64,000 nucleotides of DNA from Catellatospora paridis (GTDB taxonomy: Bacteria; Actinomycetota; Actinomycetes; Mycobacteriales; Micromonosporaceae). The translations under genes and the position numbers were made by a program. Of this stretch, positions 58,524-64,000 are shown piece after piece. The stretch is from positions 239,264-303,263 of the forward strand of contig NZ_ML769314.1 of assembly GCF_009720365.1 (NCBI RefSeq). Direction: 5' to 3'. The notes beneath the pieces are model-generated. The model was given only the letters and a program-made list of their open reading frames with translations. It was not told the origin of the DNA and ran no database searches. Within the stretch, counting starts at the first letter, position 1. Each line of letters starts with the position of its first letter.

Positions 58524-58564
58524 AAGACCCGCGGCCGCAGAGACTCTCTGCGGCCGCGGGTCTT
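58524..58564 (+). terminator. Strong terminator of the carbonic anhydrase gene
   Basis: A perfect 19-bp stem, 58524-58542 (AAGACCCGCGGCCGCAGAG) and 58546-58564, with a 3-nt loop. Both arms end in A/T-rich tails (AAGA, TCTT), so it could stop transcription from either side. Confidence 0.9.
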
Positions 58565-58671
58565 GCATCCGCAGGCTCGGCAGGCGTGGCCGCCGGCCGT
58601 GCCGGGTGCGACGGCCATCGCCGGTTCGCGGGCCGGGCGTGTCGCCGACCCGGGGCATGGGATCGGGCATG

Positions 58672-58708
58672 ACTGAGGCCCCGGCCGCGGAGCGGACGGG
58701 GCCTCAGT
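58672..58708 (-). terminator. Terminator of the small basic protein gene
   Basis: A 12-bp perfect stem ACTGAGGCCCCG (58672-58683) / CGGGGCCTCAGT (58697-58708) with a 13-nt loop, 16 bases beyond the stop of the minus-strand gene. Confidence 0.85.
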
Positions 58709-58723
58709 GTGAGACAGAAGGGC

Positions 58724-59050
58724 TCAGCCCTCGAAGATGCCGGCCTCGGCCAGGCGCTTCTCGGTGGCGTCCCACCCGTGACCGGGGTGGGTGCTGTTGA
58801 GAGCGACCAGCTCGGCACGGATCTTGGTGGCGTGGCCGGCGCCCGCGAGCACGCGGATCTCCTCGACGAAAGCGTCCGAAGAGGTGCTCAGGTGCACGGT
58901 CTTGCCGTTGGTGAGGTTCCGCACGTAGGCGTGCTTGCCGTTGTTCAGCGGAATGATGTACTTGAACTCACCGAGCACGCTGAGCGCGCCACCCTTGGCC
59001 TCACCGGCCCGGACAGACGCGCGTGCGGTCTTGGAGGTGTTGCTCGCCAC
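58724..59050 (-). CDS. Small protein of unknown function
   Basis: A 108-aa soluble protein with an Ala/Lys-rich start (MASNTSKTARASVRAGEAKGG), a beta-rich middle (EFKYIIPLNNGKHAYVRNLT, GKTVHLSTSSDAFVEEIRVL) and a helical C-terminus ending in KRLAEAGIFEG. It has a strong Shine-Dalgarno (AAGGAG) before GTG 59050 and its own terminator, so it is probably well expressed and monocistronic. I do not recognise the family. The net charge is close to neutral with a basic N-terminus, which could contact nucleic acid, but nothing proves this. Confidence 0.75.
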   Translation of the reverse strand: MASNTSKTARASVRAGEAKGGALSVLGEFKYIIPLNNGKHAYVRNLTNGKTVHLSTSSDAFVEEIRVLAGAGHATKIRAELVALNSTHPGHGWDATEKRLAEAGIFEG

Positions 59051-59284
59051 GACGTACTCCTTGAAAGTCTGGTTGACTTAAGAACTCTACACGACCCCTG
59101 AGCAGACCCTGATCGGCGTCGCCTTCCGGTGTGACGGACACGTCCCCGCGGGCCGGTCGGACATTTCATCCGGCGAGTTTCGCGATTCTCTGGCGCCACA
59201 TCCGCCCCAGCCGTCATCATGGGTGAGATCGCCGGAGCGCCAGGCCGTAGGGGAAGACGCGCCTGTCCGTCTCGGGAGGTCACC

Positions 59285-59779
59285 GTGCCCACGCGTGGCG
59301 TCGTACACGTCCACTCGAGCCCGCTTGCCGTGTGTCCTCACGTCGAGTGGGCGATTTCGCGCGCCCTGAAAAGCGGCGCGATCAACCTGCACTGGACCGT
59401 GCAACCGCTCGAGCCCAGCGCCCGCCGTGCCGAGTGCGGCTGGTCCGGGCGGCCCGGCACCGCCGCGGAGATCGCGGCTGAGCTGCGCCAGTGGCCGATG
59501 CTGCGCTTCGAAATCACCGAGGAGCCCAGCGCCGGCGTCGACGGCGAGCGGTTCATGCACGTGCCCGGCCGGGGCCTGTTCCGGGCCGCCATGGGCGCGG
59601 CCGGGGACATCCAGCTCGGCGAGGACCGGCTGCGCGCGCTCATCACGGGCAGCCGCAGCCCGGAGGCGCTGGCGCATGCCCTCGACATGGCGATGGGCAC
59701 CCCCTGGGACGCCGAGCTCGAGCCGTACCGCTACGCCGCCGAGGGCGCGCCGGTGACGCTGCTGACCAGGGCCGGGTGA
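59285..59779 (+). CDS. DUF3145 domain protein
   Basis: A 164-aa protein of the actinobacterial DUF3145 family: TRGVVHVHSSPLAVCPHVEWA, then LRQWPMLRFEITEEPS, GEDRLRALI and GTPWDAELEPYRYAAEGAP. The family is conserved in actinobacteria and uncharacterised. The GTG at 59285 (GGGAGGTCACC upstream) is chosen because homologues begin at this residue. The stop TGA arises at the joint of two 23-bp tandem repeats (59752-59797), so the C-terminus has apparently been reset by a duplication. Confidence 0.85.
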   Translation: MPTRGVVHVHSSPLAVCPHVEWAISRALKSGAINLHWTVQPLEPSARRAECGWSGRPGTAAEIAAELRQWPMLRFEITEEPSAGVDGERFMHVPGRGLFRAAMGAAGDIQLGEDRLRALITGSRSPEALAHALDMAMGTPWDAELEPYRYAAEGAPVTLLTRAG

Positions 59780-59797
59780 CGCTGCTGACCAGGGCCG
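59752..59797 (+). repeat. Tandem 23-bp direct repeat at the DUF3145 stop codon
   Basis: Two perfect copies of a 23-base unit beginning GGTGACGCTGCTGACC lie at 59752-59774 and 59775-59797. The stop codon TGA at 59777-59779 is produced where they join. Confidence 0.92.
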
Positions 59798-59945
59798 GGT
59801 GCGGCGGCAGGCCTGGCAGGGGGACGCCGGCGAACCGGGGCCGGTGGGTCCGAGCGCCGGGGGGAGGCCGCCCCGATCGGCCGTAAGGACGATGCCGAGG
59901 CGTGTAACGGTTGACCCGGTCACGTACTGCTGGTGGGATACCCGC

Positions 59946-61643
59946 GTGACCTCGTCAACGCAGAAAAGGTTCCGCAGGCTCGGCACCGTCGTGTCCAGCC
60001 TCTGCACAGTGGCGCTCGTGGCAAGCGCGTGCGGCACGGCGCCCGACAACGGGGGAACACTGCCGATGCAGGAACCGACCGATGTCTCCGCCAAGGTCGC
60101 GGGGATCATCAAGAAGATGTCCGACGCGGACCTCGCCGGCCAGGTGCTGATGCCGTTCGCCTACGGGCGCTCGGCCACCGACGTCTCTGCCGGCACCGCG
60201 GCGGGCAACAAGGCCCTCGCCGGGGTGGACACCCCCGCGCAGATGATCGAGAAGTACCGGCTCGGCGGCATGATCCTGATCGGATTCGGCGGCAACGACC
60301 CGACCGCGGCCAACCAGCCGGTGAACAACGTGGAGTCCCCGGAGCAGGTGCGGGCGCTGACCGGCGGGCTGCAGAGCGCGGCGGCCCGGCTGCCCGCCGA
60401 CGTGCCGCTGCTGATCGGCATGGACCAGGAGTTCGGCGTGGTCACCCGGCTCACCACCGGGGTGACGGCGCTGCCCAGCGCGATGGCGTTCGGGGCGGCC
60501 GGTGATCCGCGGCTGACCGAGGTCGCCTGGCGGGCCGCGGGCCTGGAGCTGGCCGCGGTGGGCGTCAACGTCAACTTCGCGCCGGTCGCCGACGTGCTCG
60601 GCCCGGCGGGCAGCCCCGTGATCGGCTCGCGGTCGTACGGGTCGGACCCGCGGGCGGCCGGAGAGCAGGTCGTCGCCGCGGTCAAGGGGATGCGTGCGGG
60701 TGGCGTGGCCGCCACGCTCAAGCACTTCCCCGGGCACGGCCACACGGCCGCCGACAGCCACACCGAGCTGCCGGTCGTGAACCAGACCCGGCAGCTGCTC
60801 GACTCCGACGACCTGGCCACCTTCAAGGCCGGCATCGAGGCCGACGCGCCGCTCATCATGTCCGGGCACCTCGACGTGCAGGCGATCGACCCGGGCGTGG
60901 CGGCGACCTTCTCCAAGAAGGTGCTGACCGACCTGCTCCGCAAGGAGCTGGGCTTCCAGGGCGTCGTGGTGACCGACGGCATGAACATGGCGCCGGCGAT
61001 GAAGGTGCCGCCGGGCGAGGCGGCCGTGAAGGCGCTGCTGGCCGGCAACGACCTGATCCTCATGCCGCCGCACGTGGGCCAGGCGCACCAGGGCATCGTC
61101 GACGCGGTCAAGGCGGGCACCCTGCCGCGGGCACGGCTCGTCGAGGCCGCCGGCCGGATCCTGTCCCTCAAGCTCGGGTTCGGACAGGCCGCCGCCCCCG
61201 CACTGTCCACGGTGGGCACCCACCAGCAGGAGGTCGCCCCGCTCGCCGCGGCCGCGGTCACCGTGCTGCGCGGCGCCTGCGGCAAGCCGCTGGTGACCGG
61301 GCCGGTGCGGGTGACCACGTCGGCCGGGCGCGACAAGGCCCGCAACCGCCTGACCGAGGCGCTCAAGAAGAACGGGGCCACAGTGGTCGAGACCGGCGGC
61401 AGCGTGGTGCACCTCGTCGGGTACGGCGACGCCGCCGACGACTTGAGCGCGGCCGCGGCGGTCACCGTCCACATGGACGTGCCCACGCTGCTGGCCAAGT
61501 CGACGTCGAAGGTCCTGCTGGCGACGTACTCGTCCAGCGACCTGTCCATGGACGGGCTGGCCGCGGTGCTGACCGGCAAGGCCAAGCCGACCGGCCGCTC
61601 GCCGATCGAGGTCACCGGCCTGCCCCGGACCACCTGCGCCTGA
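59946..61643 (+). CDS. GH3 beta-N-acetylhexosaminidase lipoprotein (NagZ-like)
   Basis: A 565-aa exported lipoprotein (lipobox VASAC, Cys29). The GH3 domain (~50-390) has the NagZ-type His/Asp dyad loop KHFPGHGHTAADSHTELP and nucleophile Asp in VVTDGMNMAP. The ~170-residue C-terminal extension resembles the second GH3 domain. It should cleave GlcNAc from cell-wall muropeptides outside the membrane. GTG 59946 is preceded by GGATAC at leaderless distance and TTGACC further up. Its role is probably wall recycling. Confidence 0.88.
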   Translation: MTSSTQKRFRRLGTVVSSLCTVALVASACGTAPDNGGTLPMQEPTDVSAKVAGIIKKMSDADLAGQVLMPFAYGRSATDVSAGTAAGNKALAGVDTPAQMIEKYRLGGMILIGFGGNDPTAANQPVNNVESPEQVRALTGGLQSAAARLPADVPLLIGMDQEFGVVTRLTTGVTALPSAMAFGAAGDPRLTEVAWRAAGLELAAVGVNVNFAPVADVLGPAGSPVIGSRSYGSDPRAAGEQVVAAVKGMRAGGVAATLKHFPGHGHTAADSHTELPVVNQTRQLLDSDDLATFKAGIEADAPLIMSGHLDVQAIDPGVAATFSKKVLTDLLRKELGFQGVVVTDGMNMAPAMKVPPGEAAVKALLAGNDLILMPPHVGQAHQGIVDAVKAGTLPRARLVEAAGRILSLKLGFGQAAAPALSTVGTHQQEVAPLAAAAVTVLRGACGKPLVTGPVRVTTSAGRDKARNRLTEALKKNGATVVETGGSVVHLVGYGDAADDLSAAAAVTVHMDVPTLLAKSTSKVLLATYSSSDLSMDGLAAVLTGKAKPTGRSPIEVTGLPRTTCA

Positions 61644-61652
61644 CCTGCCGAA

Positions 61653-61686
61653 ACGCCCGCTGCGCCCCCGTGGCCGCAGCGGGCGT
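61653..61686. terminator. Bidirectional terminator between GH3 and sigma genes
   Basis: A 12-bp perfect stem ACGCCCGCTGCG (61653-61664) / CGCAGCGGGCGT (61675-61686) with a 10-nt loop, between convergent genes. Confidence 0.82.
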
Positions 61687-61706
61687 CCGGCTGTCCGCCG
61701 CTGCGC

Positions 61707-62954
61707 CTAGAGCTCGTCGGCGCGGTCGAGCAGGGCACGCCGCTCGGCGTCGCCGTGGGCGCGGGCGGCGGCCGCGCGGAACAGGTCCGCTGCGCGCACC
61801 CGGTCGCCCGCCCGTGCGGTGAGGTCGGCCTCCGCGGCGATCGCCAGCGGGTAGTCGTCGAGCGCCCCGCCCGCGCGGGCCCGGGCGAGCAGGTCGAGCC
61901 CGGCCTCCGGTCCGTACGCGTACCCGTGCGCCACGGCCCGGTTGAGCTCGATCACCGGGTTCGGCTGCAGGCGCGCGAGCTGGTCGTAGCAGTCCGCGAT
62001 CCGGATCCAGTCGGTGTCGGCGACGGACGCCGCGGTGGCGTGGCAGGCCGCGATCCGTGCCTGCAGCGCGTAGGGCCCGGACTCCGCCGGCCCGGACTCC
62101 CGCAGCTCGGACTCCCGCAGCTCGGACAGGATGCCGACGGCTTCGCCGATCGCGGCGTGATCCCAGCGGGACCGGTCCTGCCGGTCGAGCGGGACCAAGT
62201 CGCCGGCGGGGTCGCGGCGGGCGTGCCGCCGCGAGTGCTGCAGCAGGAACAGGGCGCGCAGGGCGTGGACTTCGGCCTGGTCGGGCATGAGCCGGCCGAG
62301 CAGCCGGGCCAGCCGGATCGCCTCCTCGGCGAACGCGGGCTCCCCGTCGGCGTTGTAACCGTGCGTGAACAGCAGGTACAGCACGGCCAGCACGCCGGGC
62401 AGGCGCTCGGCGCGCGCCGGGCCGGTCGGCACCCGATACGGGATGCGGGCTTCGGTGATCTTTGTTTTGGCCCTGGTCAGCCGCCGGGTCATGGTCGACT
62501 CGCTGACCAGGAACGCCCGCGCGATGTCCGCGGTCGCCACCGCGCAGATGGTGCGCAGCGTCAGCGCGACCCGGGCCTCCAGCGGCAGCGCGGGGTGGCA
62601 GCAGGTGAAGATCAGCCGCAGCCGGTCGTCCACGATCTCCTCCCGCTCCGGTTCGGCGGTGGCCGCCGTCAGCGCCAGCACGGCCAGCTCACGCAGCTTG
62701 CGGCGTTCGACGGTGCCGCGCCGGAGCACGTCGAGGGCGCGGTTGCGGGCCACCGTCATCAGCCAGCCGCCCGGGTTGTCCGGCAAGCCGTCGACCGGCC
62801 AGCGGTCCAGCGCCAGCGCCAGCGCCTCCTGGGCGCAGTCCTCGGCGAGCGTCCAGTCGCCGGTGATCCGGATCAGCGCCGCCACGATGCGCTGGTACGC
62901 CTCGGTGGCGGCGGCCGCGGCGGCGTCGGCCGCCGCGGCCCGTGCGTCGGTCAA
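61707..62954 (-). CDS. ECF42-type sigma factor with TPR-like C-terminus
   Basis: A 415-aa protein. The N-terminal ECF regions (~15-80, ITGDWTLAEDCAQEALALAL; ~115-165, LIFTCCHPALPLEARVALTLR, VSESTMTRRLTRAKTKI) are followed by a long helical part (~180-415, LLFTHGYNADGEPAFAEEAIRLARLL, NPVIELNRAVAHGYAYGPEAGL). This large C-terminal extension, and the adjacent YCII/DGPF gene, define ECF42. It starts with TTG 62954, which overlaps the stop of that gene (TTGA). No anti-sigma gene is present, as usual for the group; the C-terminus is thought to control activity. Confidence 0.88.
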   Translation of the reverse strand: MTDARAAAADAAAAAATEAYQRIVAALIRITGDWTLAEDCAQEALALALDRWPVDGLPDNPGGWLMTVARNRALDVLRRGTVERRKLRELAVLALTAATAEPEREEIVDDRLRLIFTCCHPALPLEARVALTLRTICAVATADIARAFLVSESTMTRRLTRAKTKITEARIPYRVPTGPARAERLPGVLAVLYLLFTHGYNADGEPAFAEEAIRLARLLGRLMPDQAEVHALRALFLLQHSRRHARRDPAGDLVPLDRQDRSRWDHAAIGEAVGILSELRESELRESGPAESGPYALQARIAACHATAASVADTDWIRIADCYDQLARLQPNPVIELNRAVAHGYAYGPEAGLDLLARARAGGALDDYPLAIAAEADLTARAGDRVRAADLFRAAAARAHGDAERRALLDRADEL

Positions 62955-63289
62955 GACCGGTCCCAGTCGGCCTGCGGCCGGATCTCGATGCGGCCGTTGC
63001 GGGCCATCGGATGCGTCCTGGCGACCTCGATCGCCTCGTCGAGGTCGGCGCACTCCAGCAGGTCGAAGCCCACGATCAGCTCCTTGGTCTCGGCGAACGG
63101 CCCGTCGGAGACCAGGGTCTGCCCGTTGCGCACCCGCACGGTCGTCGCCGTCGACTTCGGCGCGAGCGCCATGCCCTGCAGCCGCTGCCCGCTGGCGTCG
63201 TGCCGGTCCACCCACACGTTGATGTCGGGCTCGGGCGTCGGGTCGGTGTCGGGCTCGGTGTCGGTGCAGACGAACATCAGATACTTCAT
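62951..63289 (-). CDS. YCII/DGPF-domain protein
   Basis: A 112-aa protein of the YCII-related family: MKYLMFVCTDTEPDTDP at the start, the diagnostic VSDGPFAETKELIVGF in the middle, and a DLLECADLDEAIEVARTHP helix. It is the standard partner of ECF42 sigma factors, with a proposed sensing role or activity on a small metabolite that has not been proved. ATG 63289 has GAGAGC upstream. A longer frame exists but lacks family residues. Confidence 0.88.
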   Translation of the reverse strand: MKYLMFVCTDTEPDTDPTPEPDINVWVDRHDASGQRLQGMALAPKSTATTVRVRNGQTLVSDGPFAETKELIVGFDLLECADLDEAIEVARTHPMARNGRIEIRPQADWDRS

Positions 63290-63370
63290 CGCTTGCTCTC
63301 CTTGTTCGGGACTCACCACAGTGACGAACAGCGGACCGCGTTCCGGACAGCTTTGCGAAAGAAGTTCGAA

Positions 63371-63416
63371 GGAAGGGCACCTTCTTGTCGGCATACGCGG
63401 AGGAAGGTGCCCTTCC
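63371..63416. repeat. Family A hairpin, copy 6
   Basis: Perfect 14-bp arms 63371-63384 and 63403-63416 around an 18-nt loop. It lies 27 bases beyond the stop of the xdhC-like gene on the minus strand. The sequence after the right arm (CCTGACGTCT) is shared with copy 5. Confidence 0.9.
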
Positions 63417-63442
63417 TGACGTCTGGCGAGCGTTTCCGCAGT

Positions 63443-63973
63443 TCAGAAGGCGAAGCCGCCGGGGCGGGCGTTGCGGTCGGCGATGAGGCCGGCCAGGGTG
63501 GCCACGGCGATCTCCGCGGGTGTGCGCGAACCGATGTTCAGCCCGATCGGCCGGTGCACCCGCGCCACCGCGGTCTCGTCCACCCCGCGCTCGCGCAGCG
63601 CCGCCACGTGCGGGGCGGTGTGCCGAGGGCTGCCCATGACGCCGATCCACCGGGCCCGGGTCTGCAGGGCCGCGTCCAGGATCGCGCCGAGTTCGGGCCG
63701 GTCGTGGTCGGTGACCACCACGTCGACGTCACCGTCGGCGAACGACGGGTCGACGGTGCTGGCCAGCCGCAGGTGGTCGGGGCGGGAGACGGATTCGACC
63801 CGGTGCAGGTCGGGTTCCACCAGCACGGTGCGGTAGCCGAGGTCGTGCCCGAAGTGCAGCAGGTGCTCGGCGACCGGGGACGCGAACACCGCGACCAGGG
63901 TGCGGGCGCCGTGCTGCGCCGGGAGGTCGTCGTGCGCGGCCGCGCAGGCCGGATCCGGGTGCTGATGTGCCAC
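63443..63973 (-). CDS. XdhC-type Rossmann-domain protein
   Basis: A 176-aa protein comprising only the C-terminal Rossmann domain of XdhC: VAVFASPVAEHLLHFGHDLGYRTVLVEPD, VVVTDHDRPELGAIL, WIGVMGSPRH and the diagnostic IGLNIGSRTPAEIAVATLAG. XdhC proteins help insert or sulfurate the molybdenum cofactor of xanthine dehydrogenase and CO dehydrogenase families; a single-domain form often pairs with a separate XdhC_CoxI protein. Its partner would lie outside the window. GTG 63973 is the start; TACTAG just upstream may be the -10 element. Confidence 0.85.
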   Translation of the reverse strand: MAHQHPDPACAAAHDDLPAQHGARTLVAVFASPVAEHLLHFGHDLGYRTVLVEPDLHRVESVSRPDHLRLASTVDPSFADGDVDVVVTDHDRPELGAILDAALQTRARWIGVMGSPRHTAPHVAALRERGVDETAVARVHRPIGLNIGSRTPAEIAVATLAGLIADRNARPGGFAF

Positions 63974-64000
63974 TCGCCCAGCCTAGTACCGTGGCGTCGG

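Overview
The window is high-GC DNA with strong third-position G/C bias, many GTG (and a few TTG) starts, apparently leaderless genes, SigE-type ECF factors, Liv-type ABC genes, an F420-type LLM oxidoreductase, HelR and DUF3145. This points to a filamentous actinomycete. A dispersed hairpin with arms GGAAGGGCACCTTC/GAAGGTGCCCTTCC suggests Micromonosporaceae (inference; no rRNA or marker gene is present). All 58 coding regions look intact except the first, which is cut by the window edge. I see no tRNA, rRNA, insertion sequence, prophage or CRISPR.

Layout. 0-3 kb: end of a secreted beta-helix glycosidase, a LacI regulator and a small conserved protein. 3-14.3 kb: housekeeping and accessory genes (DHA2 efflux pump, nucleotidyltransferase, GrpB, ADP-ribosylglycohydrolase, LLM oxidoreductase, MBL hydrolase, two uncharacterised secreted or membrane proteins, GNAT, pyrE, alpha/beta hydrolase, DUF1851, DUF309), with a strongly structured RNA candidate at 11.6 kb. 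14.4-19.8 kb: an alpha-oxoamine synthase next to a membrane GGDEF-EAL protein, then a secreted lysozyme-like protein. 19.8-21.7 kb: an MctP-like symporter with its DUF3311 partner.

21.7-44.2 kb is a catabolic island, the most interesting part. It carries an unequal acyl-CoA dehydrogenase pair, a complete LivGFHMK importer, a thiolase, short-chain dehydrogenases, a TetR regulator, a LuxR-type LAL regulator, alcohol and aldehyde dehydrogenases, a second TetR, two more acyl-CoA dehydrogenases, a FabG-like SDR, a MaoC-fold protein without its catalytic residues, and an acyl-CoA ligase. Two separate operator codes can be read in its promoters. T(G/A)CACT-N3-AGTG(C/T)A-like sites lie before the dehydrogenase pair, the importer, the thiolase, an SDR and tetR 1. 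A 19-bp AAACTAGCGnTGnAAGTTT site lies before the aldehyde/alcohol dehydrogenase operon and before an acyl-CoA dehydrogenase, flanking tetR 2. The natural reading is uptake of an unidentified alcohol or acid, oxidation to the acid, CoA activation and beta-oxidation-like degradation.

44.2-48.1 kb: a tandem duplication of an ECF sigma factor plus membrane-protein pair, each copy behind the same putative autoregulatory promoter. 48-64 kb: HAD hydrolase, DinB, SDR, FAD monooxygenase, secreted alpha-amylase with two starch-binding modules, HelR-like RNA polymerase recycling factor, DedA, carbonic anhydrase, an unknown small protein, DUF3145, NagZ-like lipoprotein, an ECF42-type sigma factor with its YCII/DGPF partner, and an XdhC-domain protein.

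Intergenic DNA is unusually rich in long inverted repeats: six copies of the AAGGGCACCTT hairpin, each 3' of a gene, and at least five other palindromic families.
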